This document shows, piece after piece, positions 44,171-55,525 of a DNA stretch of 64,000 nt. Location of the stretch: the NCBI GenBank assembly GCA_963575745.1, contig CAUYUJ010021175.1, positions 53,448 through 117,447 of the forward strand. The letters are read 5' to 3'. Positions within the stretch are counted from its first letter, which is position 1. Every line of letters starts with the position of its first letter. A program made the translations under genes and the position numbers. This DNA is from Prorocentrum cordatum (Eukaryota > Sar > Dinophyceae > Prorocentrales > Prorocentraceae). Below the pieces are notes generated by a model. The model did not search any database. It saw only the letters and a program-made list of their open reading frames with translations, and had not been told where the DNA came from.

Positions 44171-44758
44171 AACTGGAAACAAATTGAAATCCCACCATTT
44201 TTTTTTTTCAAGTTTGGCCCCTGGTCTTCTCTTGCACAACAGACCACAATTCAGACCCCCTCACCTCCCCACAAAAAAACCTAGTAAGCCTTTGAGGGCC
44301 CCAAATCGTTGAGCACCTAAAAGGAATCAATGACTTCTGGGTTTCCGCACTTCCCATTCACGATTCCGAGGCTTGCGCAGGGCCTCCAAGGGAATCCCTG
44401 GACGCAAGAAGCGACCAACATGATATTACATGAGTTGGCCGATCAAGCCTAGCTAGAACTTGAGCGCGAGCGAAGAGCGCGCGATGGTGCATATACGTAG
44501 CACCCCGCAACTGCGGATAAGATTGAGGGGGCGGGCGCGGGCGACGCGGGCGTCGAGCCGGCGGACCGCCGCAGGCGCCGAATTTTTGGTTTGTTCTGTG
44601 AACGTAGTTTGGGTCGCCGAAAGGTCGCGGGTGTGAATCAAGCTCACTCCCCAGGAATGTACGAGGGCCCGAGAGGGTTTCCCCAGAAGCCTCGAGGGGC
44701 CTGCGGTTTCATTCCTTGCTCGCCGCTGCCACTTTTACTTCTCAGGGCCCTTGGCCTT

Positions 44759-44945
44759 AGTGCTACGCCAGTTGTTCGAGCCGCGCTCACAGCAAAAGCA
44801 TCCCCGGCGCTGCGCGCCGATCTAGTGCTACGCTAGTTGTTCGAACCGCGCTCACAGCAAAAGCATCCCCGGCGCTGCGCGCCGATCCATATCACAGTGG
44901 TAGCGTGGAGCGAGGCCGTTCCCCTATCCCGGCGCTGCGCGCCGT
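44759..44945. repeat. 65-bp tandem duplication plus partial third copy
   Basis: AGTGCTACGC recurs at 44759 and 44824. The end of the unit, CCCGGCGCTGCGCGCC, appears again near 44928. Positions 44950-45540 hold no recognised gene. Confidence 0.75.
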
Positions 44946-45554
44946 ACATACTGTAAGACGGCGTCTGCGACACGTCTTCCTGAATCGAAGCCCAGCGGCG
45001 ACGCTGCACGCATCGGGGCGTACGCACGCCTGATCACGGCTGCACGACCAGCGCGATGCCTTGGCAAGATCCACGCCGTCCTTCGGATCCGTGCCTCACA
45101 TTTCAATGGCGCACGACGGATCGGACCAGAACTGGAATCCAAAAGTCACATCGTCCAGGAATCGAAGCTCCTAGGTTGCCGAGACCTCTCAGGGGCCACT
45201 GACCACTCCGGGGAAATTGGCGCGACGCCCCGGGACTTCCGAACCCGCCGGCCTTGAAGGCGGCATGATTCCATGCTTTTCCGCAAGCGCAAAACGCGCT
45301 GCAGCAGCAGTAGCATGGCTGATGGGGCAACGTCGGGCCTCCCCTCCGACGAAGTGCCACACAGCATCCACGGCAAGGAAAATCCGCCCACCCCTTTGGG
45401 TGACTAACGTGTGAAGTCGCTTCCTCCCAAAATCCCATCGGCGGAGGACGGACACCTCGCCTCGTGCAATGCCCAGCTCAGAACCCTCGCCCGTTTGACA
45501 AGTGGACCCGATTGACAGATGTGCCACTCGCAACCGAGAGGGTTCGAGTCTCCC

Positions 45555-45640
45555 TGGTCTGGCAACAAGGAGGGTTCCAGTTCCCCCGAAACTGGCACCA
45601 AGGAGGGTTCCAGTCTGCCCGAGTGTTCATCTGGCAAGCG
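45555..45640. repeat. Tandem duplication with AAGGAGGGTTCCAGT
   Basis: Two copies, GGCAACAAGGAGGGTTCCAG and CACCAAGGAGGGTTCCAG, about 36 bp apart. A similar 26-bp duplication (GAGTCCACGGCAGCTACA) lies at 45769-45812. Confidence 0.6.
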
Positions 45641-45950
45641 ACACGAAATTGTCCAATGGGTCATCGGCGACAGCATTGACAGGACATCTCTGAGCCCAGA
45701 AAGGGGAGATCTCGGGCGAAATTGGCTGAGCCACCTCAGGCGTGGGCTTCCCCGAAACACACAATCACGAGTCCACGGCAGCTACAAACTATGAGTCCAC
45801 GGCAGCTACACACACAGAACCTCAGTGACCCCTTCGGGGATGGGGTGCTCGCTGCTCCGGGAGAATATTTGCCACCTCGCCCAATCCACCGACCGCTAAC
45901 CCATGTCACTGCTACACCCCACAATTCCAACCAAAAACAAATAGACAAAA

Positions 45951-46168
45951 ATGGTCCACCACGAAATCCCAGCGAACAACCAAGAGGCTGCATATCTCAA
46001 ACCTAGGCACAGTGGCGGAAGGCCATTCGATAGAGAAGAAACGAAAGTGCAACAGAGAATCATGAGTCCAGAGGGCGAGGCTCAGGCCTGGATGTCTCAC
46101 CTGAACCCTTTCTGCCGTACTCCGATAGGCAGCCCGACAACAAACGAATCAAACGTACGGCGCTCACT
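45951..46168 (+). repeat. ~235-bp dispersed element, copy 2 (interrupted)
   Basis: Closely matches 7956-8170, including AATCATGAGTCCAGAGGGCG and GGATGTCTCACCTGAACCC. After CTCACTTGGG the match stops; the missing tail reappears at 46911-46940. Confidence 0.8.
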
Positions 46169-46910
46169 TGGGACCCCAGGATACGTTTGGCCGCCCTGAA
46201 GATCCAAGAACGCCGGTATTCGACCCCCAAACCTCCCGGGAACTTCGAGGTTCGGGAGCGGTTGCGGGCGCTTTGGGACTCGGGTTGGCCTCCTGGACCC
46301 TTGCCGTCGTCACCGCCCAAACTGGACGTGCGACCCCCGACAGGCGAGAGCAGTCGCCGAGCCTGGAGGATGGAGGCTCCACCTCCTCCTCCTCCTCCTC
46401 CTCCTGCCCCTCCGCCGCGCGATGAAGCTGAGTCTCCCGGATGTCCTATTCCAACTCCTCCCCGGGCTCCTCCTCCTCATCCTTATCCTGCTCCTCCTCC
46501 TCCTTCTCCTTCTCCTCTTCAACATCATCCGTGACGAATCCGCCACCGTGCCTTGGCACGGGTTTCTTGGCGCCGCGGACCGTCGTGACGCGACATAACC
46601 CTGTCACGAAATCCTCCCCAGATCGGCGTCCAACGTCGGAAAATGACAAAACCACGCGAACCACTGAGAGAGTTTCCGTTGCGCCTCTCGCGGTACATCT
46701 AATGAACGCCCCCTCGGCCAGCCAGACGACGGGCATGTCAGCCCTTCGGAGTCTCGACTCTCACTATCGGCCCCTGGACCCCGAGAATAGCCCAACAGGC
46801 TCACAAAAATACCACAAGACGGCGCACGTGTGCCGCAGGACAACACACCCATGAAGGCCGCATGACACCCTCAACCGGCCTGAGAAGACCCACCGAGACC
46901 CCCTTTTCTG
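46169..46910. other. ~740-bp insertion in the dispersed element; no gene assigned
   Basis: Contains a TCCTCC microsatellite at 46375-46410 and 46455-46515, and unique sequence. A 138-codon plus-strand frame at 46441-46854 has no recognisable features. Confidence 0.5.
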
Positions 46911-46940
46911 GGTCGGCGGCAGAGGCGGCAGCCTTTAGAT
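46911..46940 (+). repeat. Displaced tail of the ~235-bp element
   Basis: GGGTCGGCGGCAGAGGCGGC then AGCCTTTAGATA, matching 8173-8205 with one change. It is followed at once by (TCC)n. Confidence 0.75.
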
Positions 46941-47078
46941 AGATCCTCCTCCTCCTCCTCCTCCTCCTCCTCCTCCTCCTCCTCCTCCTCCTCCTCCTCC
47001 TCCTCGCCTTCTCTTTCGGACCAAAAGCGTGCAAAAATGTACCTCTAACGCCCACTCTGCGCAGGCACGGAGGCGAAT

Positions 47079-47129
<51 letters not shown>

Positions 47130-47470
47130 TTGTGTGTATGTATGTATGTATGTATGTACGTATGTATGCAAATACAAACATACATACATACATACATACA
47201 TACATACATACACACAAACCGACAGGCAAACAAACAAACATACATACATACATACATACATACAAACATACCTACATGTGTGTGCGCGTATATATATACA
47301 AACAGACACACAGACACACAGACATACATACATACATGCATACATACATACATACATACAAATATATACAAACAAACATACAACATATAACTATACATGC
47401 GTACATGCAAGCATGCATGTATCCACATACATACGTACACATACACATGCATACACACGATGGGTTTTCA
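46941..47470. repeat. (TCC)n, (AT)n and (GTAT)n/(CATA)n compound microsatellite
   Basis: TCC at 46943-47006, AT at 47078-47122, then GTAT units (47133-47168) followed by CATA units (47178-47400). The GTAT and CATA blocks are complementary and could fold back. Positions 47470-47800 are AT-rich with no gene. Confidence 0.9.
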
Positions 47471-47807
47471 TACATATTACAAATGTGCATTATAACAATC
47501 ATATGGCGTAACACGCAATAAGCTGCTATAGTATGCTTAAATTAACTAAGCTAGTATAAATGTATACATATATTAAAATGTGTATATCATATATATACAC
47601 ATACAAATTATGTCAACGTACAAATACTTCTCCAAAGAGAAGACGCAATAGTTGGGGATACGGAAATGTAATGTAGTATGCCAGCATATACGAATTACTA
47701 TAATATAGTAATGTATGCAATATACCAAACTACGATAACTATGATACAACGCATTACAATACAATACAGCACCATATAACTCAATATGGTAAGACATTTG
47801 ACTAGAA

Positions 47808-47862
47808 CCACGCGCGCGCTTCGCGCGCGCTTAGGTTCTAGCAGGCGCAGGCGCTTGACAAT
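47808..47862. repeat. Short dispersed GCGCGC-hairpin element, copy 2
   Basis: CGCGCGCTTCGCGCGCGC then TTAGGTTCTAGCAGGC, matching 40976-41035. Both copies lie next to AT-rich microsatellite DNA. Confidence 0.6.
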
Positions 47863-48325
47863 ACCACGGCTGCGCGCATTGACAAAGTCACGGCTGCACG
47901 AATGCACGCACCGACAAATGACTTCAGCATGGTTTGAAAAATCAACACGAGCCTGGCCCCAGCAGAGAAGGGTCTCTTGGGCGCCGCCGGGGGTTGGTCC
48001 AGGGTTTTGCTGGGTGTTTGCGGCCCATCTCACTGTGGAGTTCACGGTGTACACGATCAGTACTCGATCAAGCGAGGCCATATGTATGGGGGAGCGGGCA
48101 AGGAGGGACTGAGGGGAGGGGGGCGAGAGAGAGGAGGGCAGATAAAGAATGGAACCGATGCCCCAGCGTCCGCTTGCGCCAGAAACGAACGCGCCGGATG
48201 GCATGACCCACTGGGAGACTTTTCTGACGGAAGGGGAGAGGAGAAGGAGGGCGGTTCCAGGAGAGGCCCTGGGAGGGCGCCAAGAACGCCTTGAACGACT
48301 ACAGCAGGGCGCGACCTGAAGTCAC

Positions 48326-48708
48326 GTGAGAACCTCCAAGCGCGTCTTGTTTGTGGACCCCGTTGGGGCCTTCCTCCGGGCACCTGGCCTTCTCTTGACG
48401 GCTCTGGAGGGCCAGAGCCACCTCAACAGGGCCAGAGCCACCTCAACAGGGTGGTGGAAGCCCACGGCGGCGGGTGGGGCCGCGAGGCACGCAGGGCCTT
48501 CGGGGTCCTGGCCAAGCGGGTGGCTGACGCCACGGGGGAAGACGCCGCACTGGTTGCGGACCAACATGCCCAGCGACTTTCCGTCTCCCTGCACAGGGAG
48601 AACGCGCGGGCGGTGTTGCGGCGCCTTCAGACCCTGTCTGGAGGGGCGGGGGGGGCAGCGGCCCGCCTGGCCGCGGCCACGGCGGCCTCCACGGCAGACG
48701 CCGTGTGA
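48326..48708 (+). pseudogene. C-terminal fragment of a retroelement-like ORF, broken by a 22-bp duplication
   Basis: Reads LTALEGQSHLNR in one frame, then VVEAHGGGWGREARRAF and onward to a stop at 48706-48708 in another. Between them GGCCAGAGCCACCTCAACAG is present twice in tandem, 22 bp apart (48410-48453), which shifts the frame by one. The later part (AQRLSVSLHRENARAVLRRL) resembles a C-terminal module I recall downstream of reverse transcriptase in dinoflagellate retroelements; this is from memory and unverified. No reverse transcriptase motifs lie upstream, so the element, if real, is heavily truncated. Confidence 0.45.
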
Positions 48709-48923
48709 GGTGCCCCCTGCGCTGCCTAGCGCCCCCCGCCCACCCCCCCCGCCCTTGCTGGGCAGCGCGGGCGCCCCCCTCGCCCTTTCACCAACGTCGC
48801 GCCGGCGACCCCTCCCACGCGCCGCCCGGCCTTTCCCCGGCGGGGCGGTGGATGGATCCCGCAGAGGGCAATCCCCACCAAGCCGCATCGCGCTGGGTTC
48901 GGGCGGCCATCGCGCTGGGTTCG

Positions 48924-48959
48924 GGCGACCTGGGCGGGGTGCACCCCGCCCAGGTCGCC
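48924..48959. other. Perfect 36-bp palindrome
   Basis: Left arm GGCGACCTGGGCGGGGTG is followed with no loop by its exact reverse complement. Just before it, ATCGCGCTGGGTTCGGGCG occurs twice in tandem. Confidence 0.9.
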
Positions 48960-49640
48960 GCCGTAGGGTCCGCAGCCTCGTCGCGGGCGGCTCTTCTCTC
49001 CCGGCCCCTGGCCCGGCCTGTCTGCTTGCGGCCGCTGCTTTCTCTCCTCCTTGTCCTCCTCCCCCTCCTCCCCCTCCCTTCGCTTCTGCTCGTTGCTTCC
49101 CTCCCTTTCCTTTCCTCCTGCTCCCTGCCTGCTGTCTCCGCCTGGCCCGTCTTCTGCCTGCCCGCCCGCCCCGCCGGCCCTGGCCTCCCGCCTGGGCGTT
49201 CGTCGTCGTCTGCCTGCTTCTCCCCTCCTCGTCCCCTTCCGCCGGGCAGCACAGCCTGCCGGAACCAGCGTGGCGGCATATAGTCGCCCACAAAAAGGCG
49301 AACTATAATCTAGTTTGCCATTCTGCTACCGCCATTGGGCCGCGACTCTTCGGAGCCCGCGCAGGGCCACTCCTGCGTGCAGCCGACTCGGGGCGGCCGC
49401 CGGGCCAATGGAGCCCGTGGGCAGCCGCTCTGCCGAGCCTCCCGGGCCGGCGCCCTCGGGCCGGCCGGCTGGCGCATGTCGGGCATTGTTGTTCGGCCCC
49501 TCTCCTCCTGTGAAGGCGGCTGCTGCACGACTGATCCGCATCCAATCCGACACCGGGTTCCAACAGTGTCCCGAACAGTGCAACACAGGCTCAACATGAA
49601 GTCCTGCGGAAAACGCAACATAATCCAACGGGTCATTAGA
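48960..49640. other. GC-rich DNA without an assigned gene
   Basis: Pyrimidine-rich at 49020-49250, then mixed sequence. Overlapping open frames on both strands are not supported by any motif. Confidence 0.4.
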
Positions 49641-49644
49641 GCGG

Positions 49645-50360
49645 AGGTGGTTTAGCGCGTTTCTTCTTCCAACCCTTTTCTTTCCCTTCGGGGAGGGGCT
49701 GACTCCTCCCTCTACCCTCTCCCCCTGGACCTGAGGGGGAGGGTCGCGGGTCATTGGGGCGTCCAAGATGGCGCCAAGAGGGCCTGCGAAAGCCCAAGAT
49801 TACATTCAAGATACCCCGAGATACTCTAAGATCGCTCTCAAGATGGGTTCTCACATGCTCGAAGCCTCCCAAGGGGGCCCCCAAGAGACCTCTTGGGGCC
49901 TTTTGGCGGCCTCTTGGGGGCCTATTGGGGCGGAAATCTCCATTGTCGATTCGTGTTGCCCCTCTTTGGCACCTCTTGGGGCCGTCTTGAAGCCTTGGGC
50001 CGTCATGGGCGCCTCTTGGACCGTTTGGGCGCCCTCTTGGGCTGTCTTGGGGGCCTCTCGGAGGCCTTTTGGGCCGTCTTGGGGCGATGTTCGAAGCTTC
50101 CTCGGCAATCTTGGAAGGTCAGAAGCCCGAAAACGCGGGCAAGCCAAAAACATTGGAAAGCAATGAAAATCTATGATTTTTGCCTCTTGGGGCTCTCTTG
50201 GAAAGCCTCTCGGAGCGCCCCTGGGGCTTCTTGGGAGCCCCTTGGGGCTTGATGGGGCTATCTTGAGAGTCTTGGAGCGCTCTTGGGCCGTCATGGCGGC
50301 TTCCTGCCGCCCCCAGAAGCCGCGGTGGACGCCTCCGGGGGCGCAAAAGAGCCTCCGGAC
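49645..50360 (+). repeat. Composite dispersed repeat, copy 4 (head and array only)
   Basis: Head GGTGGTTTAGCGCG; pyrimidine block with CTTCGGGGAGGGGCT; short CCAAGATGGCG array; then CCTCTTGG-orientation units from 49890 and an inverted AT-rich spacer at 50115-50185. The downstream box, inverted segment and tail are missing. Confidence 0.65.
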
Positions 50361-50688
50361 GCCCAGGGGCAAAGTGGGTTACGGGGGGGGGGGAATTCGG
50401 GAGGGTCTCCCGGCCCGGGTCCCTGGCCCCCGGTACCCCGGTATATGATGTATAATACCAAGTGACAGACTTTCACATAATAAACATTAATTGCATAAGA
50501 CCCAAAAAACTAATACAGCACATAAAAAACTTGCGAAGGTACGATATAATTTCAATACTATAGTGTCATACGACATAGCATATCATAATCCGCCGGCCAC
50601 CTTGTGGGGCCACCAGGCTGTAGGCGCGGGTTCGCAGTTTCCTGTACCAGTTGTAGCTTGTAGTTTCCAGTGTTACAGTTCTGCTTCT

Positions 50689-50744
50689 TGCTGGTTACTG
50701 TAACTAGTTGACTTCTTGCTGGTTACTGTAACTAGTTGATTGAC
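50689..50744. repeat. Perfect 28-bp tandem duplication
   Basis: CTTCTTGCTGGTTACTGTAA then CTAGTTGA occurs twice back to back. Confidence 0.85.
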
Positions 50745-50828
50745 CGCGCGAGGGGGGGGGAGGCCCAAACAAGACTTTTAGCGTCCCCTGGGCGCGTTGT
50801 CTGAATTGCTGGGGGGGCTCGAAATCGA

Positions 50829-51425
50829 CACCCCTCACGCAGATCCGCGGGGTCAGGGTCCAAAAACACAGGGATTTGCCACATTTCTGAAATTCGGTGC
50901 CACCCCTCACGCAGATCCGCGGGGTCAGGGTCCAAAAACACATGGGATTTGCCACATTTCTGAAATTCGGTGCCACCCCTCACGCAGATCCGCGGGGTCA
51001 GGGTCCAAAAACACATGGGATTTGCCACATTTCTGAAATTCGGTGCCACCCCTCACGCAGATCCGCGGGGTCAGGGTCCAAAAACACATGGGATTTGCCA
51101 CATTTCTGAAATTCGGTGCCACCCCTCACGCAGATCCGCGGGGTCAGGGTCCAAAAACACATGGGATTTGCCACATTTCTGAAATTCGGTGCCACCCCTC
51201 ACGCAGATCCGCGGGGTCAGGGTCCAAAAACACATGGGATTTGCCACATTTCTGAAATTCGGTGCCACCCCTCACGCAGATCCGCGGGGTCAGGGTCCAA
51301 AAACACATGGGATTTGCCACATTTCTGAAATTCGGTGCCACCCCTCACGCAGATCCGCGGGGTCAGGGTCCAAAAACACATGGGATTTGCCACATTTCTG
51401 AAATTCGGTGCCACCCCTCACGCAC
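50829..51425. repeat. 73-bp minisatellite, 8 full copies plus a partial
   Basis: CACCCCTCACGCAGATCCGC recurs at 50829, 50901, 50974, 51047, 51120, 51193, 51266 and 51339, with a truncated copy at 51412. Copies from 50901 on are identical by eye; the first is 72 bp. The unit is one base over a multiple of three and is stop-free in several frames, giving identical short open frames that are not genes. Confidence 0.95.
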
Positions 51426-51429
51426 ATCC

Positions 51430-51545
51430 ATCGCAAGGCGTGGTAACCCAAACTGCGAGTACTCCCTCGGCCCTTTAATCCCAAGGTGTGGTAACCAAGC
51501 TCGTAAACCATACACGTCTTACCAATCGCCCTGTGTGGTAACCCC
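51430..51545. repeat. ~48-bp repeat with GTGTGGTAACC, 3 copies
   Basis: GTGGTAACC recurs about every 48 bp after the 73-bp array. Positions 51550-51690 are unique. Confidence 0.6.
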
Positions 51546-51696
51546 TCTTGTGATCAGTTGGTTTTGCCGATTGCGAATCGGCCTCGCATGAAGTTCCGAT
51601 ACTGCTGCACGACAGCGCCAAAGCCTCATGACTTAGCTCTTCCATGGCCCATTCTCCGAGAGAGGGGGCCGGCGGCAGGGGGCGAAGCCCTTACGG

Positions 51697-51697
<1 letters not shown>

Positions 51698-51764
<67 letters not shown>

Positions 51765-51765
51765 C
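51698..51765. repeat. (AT)n microsatellite
   Basis: About 32 AT units, followed by AT-rich sequence to 51850. Confidence 0.95.
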
Positions 51766-51929
51766 TAGACTATGACCTGATAAAATGAAATGCGATATTA
51801 TATGATAGTCTGCAGAATATACTATAGTGGCAGATGGTAGATTTTAATATGAAACACTCTGGACCACATTATAGGATATACCGGCGGACTGGGTCCCCGG
51901 CCGCCAGGGCAACTCCCACCCCGCTTTCG

Positions 51930-52440
51930 GAGGGCCCGAAGGCGCTCTCCAGACGGTCCAAGATGCTCCGACACGGTCCAAGAGCGTGCCAAGCTTCCCA
52001 AAATAATTTCTAGACGACCCGAGAGACCCACAAATCCGTGAAGAGGCCTCCAAAAGGACACTGTACAGGACCGCAAGATACAAACATCGCCCCCTTTCTG
52101 TGGGGAAACGTATACTTGTACCAACTTGTTTTTTGGTGCGACAAGCGTGCGTCCACGACGGCATGCATCCGAGAACCCCAAGATCGCCGCAGGACGTCCC
52201 CAGAGGCCTCCAAGACGGCCAAAGAAGCCCTTAAGATCACCCCAAGACGTCCCACAAGGGGGCCTCGGACCCCCTGAGGCACCCAAGCTGGCCCAAGAGG
52301 CTCCCAAAGCGCCGCAGGTTGTCTGGAAGATGGCTGAAGAGCGCACTGATATGGCTTCCAGGAGGGCCCACGAGCGCTCAAAGACAGCCCGAGACTCACA
52401 GGAGGCCCAAAATTGTAGGCCGACAGACTTCCGAAGAGAC
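51930..52440. repeat. CCAAGA-type degenerate array
   Basis: Same family as 41600-44170, with CCAAGACGGCC and CCCAAGAGGC units. An AT-richer stretch at 52080-52140 may be a diverged spacer. Confidence 0.65.
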
Positions 52441-52669
52441 TCTACAACCATGAAGCCTCTGGCCCACTACCCAGGCGCATTCGCATGAACGGCCACAAAC
52501 CACCAGAGAGCCGGATAGCCCTCAAGGAATCCAGAATTTTAGATCCGGGTTCCAAATGCTTTATTCGCGAACGAAGCGTGTTCATCTCTTGTTCAAGTGC
52601 ACCGTCAAACAAAGCCGGGGTATTTCGTCGCGTGGCACTGCCCAAGATTCGCGATGCATGTCGGGTAGC

Positions 52670-52905
52670 GGTTGACGTGGCGCAGTGGCGGGGTGGCCAT
52701 AACCCGTGGCCGTGGCCTTGGTGGCCATAGCCGAGGCCGTGATGGCCGTCAGTGATTGCCGTCGCTGTCATGGCGGTCGCCGTGACCGTGCTGGTGGCTG
52801 TAATAACGGTGGCCGTGGCTGTCGTAACTCTTGGCCCTGATGCAGTCGTGGCCGTAGTGACCGTGGCCGTGATGGCCGCGAGGTGGACGAGTGGTCCAGC
52901 GTACC
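52670..52905. repeat. Degenerate (GTGGCC)n tract
   Basis: GTGGCCGTGATGGCCGTGG-type units of about 6 bp over 230 bp. Confidence 0.75.
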
Positions 52906-55517
52906 TGCAGCCTTGAGAATTGTACAATCGAGTGCGTCATAATGGACTGCGTTCTCAGAACAAATTGGAAGCCGCCGGTGAAAAGTCAATCAGGACCACC
53001 GGCACCCTCAGAACACGCCAAATGACTGCCAGATCATATGGAGGGAGCGCCTTGAAAACTTGCACAATTTCTTTTTTGGCTTTTGTAGGATTACAGTTTC
53101 TGGAAATATTTTGATCGAAATCATGCACCTAGAGTCCTGAGGATTGCATCATTGAACGCGCCATGATCGACTGGAGGAAAAACATCATGATTATTAAACG
53201 AATTGTCGAATCTCTGAAGATATTCCAAAACCTATTCCCGGGTCATCACATCGTCCGTTCCAGCCGCATCGACCCACTGGCAGCCGGCGGTAAACCGTCA
53301 ACCACGTTACCGCAGGGACCCTCGTAGAGCTCTAAATGCGCCAAATGAGTGCCAGACAAGAAGTAGTGAGCATCGTCCCAAGTTAGCTTCAAAACTCGCC
53401 AAATGTATTTCGGCTCCAGGAAATGATTTGATCGAAATACTGCACCTAGAGCCCTGAGAATTGCACCATGAAACGCGCCATGATCGATTGCACGGCTCAA
53501 CAATCTGGATTCTCGAAACGAACTTTCAAATCTTTCACAATCTCGAAAAAAACGCCCCCAGGTCATCACATTGCCCGTTCTGGCGGGGTCGACCAACTAG
53601 CTCCACCCCGCGCCCAAATTCCTCTTAGCTCATCTCGTCGAAGAGCTCTACGAGGTACTAGCTCCATCCTGCGCGCGATTTCCTCTAACCTTAGATTGTC
53701 GAAGAGCTCCACGAGGCATGTTCGAATCTCTGACACTCTTCCGAAAACCGATCCCAGGTCCCGGGAGCCGGCGGCAAACCGTCAACCAGGTTACCGACAG
53801 GATTCTCGTAGAGCTCTGAACACACCAAATCAATTCCAGATAACCAGGAAGAGTGTTCTCGAATGTCAGCTAGAAAGCTCGTAAAATATATTTCTAAAAG
53901 TTTTTATACGAAGTTGGCTCCTCCAAGTATTTTGATCGAAATACTCCACCTACAGCCCTGGGAATTGCACCATGAAAGACGCCATGATCGACTACAGGGA
54001 ACGAGAATCTCGATTCTTGACACAAATTTTCAAATCTCTCACAATCTTCGAAAAACCGACCCCAAGTCATCACATTGTCCGTTCTGGCCAGGTCGGCCAA
54101 CTAGCTCCACCCCGCGCCCGAATTCCTCTTAGCTCATCTCGTCGAACGGAGGCACATTGTCCGGCAGAGCCGGGTGGGTCTACTGGCTCCGTCCCCGGCC
54201 GGAACTTGCAGGGCCCAAAACCCGGATAGCGGGCTCACAGGGGCGGAAGAAAGAACCCAGGAAAAGCACTGGGAGCCGGCGGTAAACCGTCAGCCAGGTT
54301 ACCGCCGGGACCCTCGTAGAGCACTCAATAATCAGCGCCTAGATAACGAGGAGAAAGATTCCTCGATTTCAGCGACACTTGCAAAAGATATTGTTTTGGA
54401 TGTTTGGATGTTAAAGAAAGTCGGTTCCGCCACGTGTTTCAATAGTAATACTGCAGCTACGGACCTGAGAATTCAACAGGCAGACGCGGCATAACCAACT
54501 ACAGTTCCGACGAATACCGCTTCTGAACAAGAATGGTCGAATCTATCACGATCTTGGAAAAACCGACACCAGGTTGTCACATGTATTCTCGGGGTTTTAC
54601 ACGAAATCGGTTCGGCCGAGTGTTTTGATAGTAATACTGCAGCTACGGGCCTGAGAATTTCACTGGCAGACGGGACATAATCCACTACAGGTGCGACAAA
54701 TACTGCTTTTGAAAATGAATGGTCAAACCTCTCACGATCTTCGAAAAACCGACCTTAGGTTGCCACATTGTCCGCCCGGGCCGGGTGGGCTAACTGGGAG
54801 CCGGCGGTAACAGGTCAACCAGGTTACCGCCGGGAGCCTCGTAGAGCTCTTTTCTCGCAGGGCGCTGCTCAGAAGACACGAAAGAAGTTTTCTCCAGCGT
54901 GAGCTGAAAAACTCGAAAATAAGTTTTCGGTTTTCATCCAAAATCGGTTCCCCCAAGTGTTTCGATAGTAAAACAGCAGCTACAGACCTGAGAATTTCAC
55001 TGGCAGACGCGGCATAACCCACTACAGGTGCGAAGAATACTGGCTCTCAAAAAGAATTTCAAAATCTCTCAAAATCTTCAAAAAACCGAACCCAGGTCAT
55101 CACATAGTCTGCCCGGGCCGGGTCGGCCAACTGGGAGCCGGCGGTAACCCGTCAACCAGGTCACCGCCGGGAGCCTCGTTGAGCTATTTTCTTGCGCGAC
55201 GCTGCTCGGAACACATGGAGGAAGCTTTCTCAAGCGTAAACTGAAAAACTCGGGGGGGGGGGGGGAAGGAAGAAAAGAAAAAAACGTTTTTTCGGTTTTC
55301 ATCCAAAGCCGGTTCCCCCAAGTGTTTCGATAGTAATACTGCGGCTAGACACCTGTGAATTTCACTGGCAGACGCGGCATAACCAACTACAGGTGCGAAA
55401 AATACCAGCTTTCAAAACGAATTTCAAAATCTCTCGCAAGCTTCAAAAAACCGACGCCAGGTGATCACATTGTCCGCCCGGGCCGGGTGGGCCAACTGGG
55501 CGCCGGCGGTAAACCGT
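52905..55517 (+). repeat. Cluster of dispersed units bearing the CCGGCGGTAA hairpin
   Basis: Units of about 340-525 bp. Each carries a GAATTGCACCATGAAACGCG-like box, a box with CCAGGTCATCACATTGTCCG, then CCGGCGGTAA-(13 nt)-TTACCGCCGG, a perfect 10-bp inverted repeat in the best copies, and CTCGTAGAGCTC. Hairpins lie at about 53285, 53769, 54272, 54797 and 55137; a sixth (55502) is cut by the LINE. Further copies are near 58337 (reverse), 60525, 61650, 62341 and 63507. Reading frames such as WLTVYRRLPV across the hairpin recur but are short. Confidence 0.8.
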
Positions 55518-55525
55518 CAACCTTG

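Noticed and set aside
48705-49513. Long plus-strand frame through 49 kb
   Set aside because: Pyrimidine-rich low-complexity sequence and a palindrome; the opposite strand is equally open.
50822-51430. CRISPR-like array
   Set aside because: The whole 73-bp unit repeats without unique spacers, and the genome is eukaryotic.
50897-51511. A family of identical ~70-residue genes in tandem
   Set aside because: Repeat-induced frames of the 73-bp minisatellite, present on both strands.
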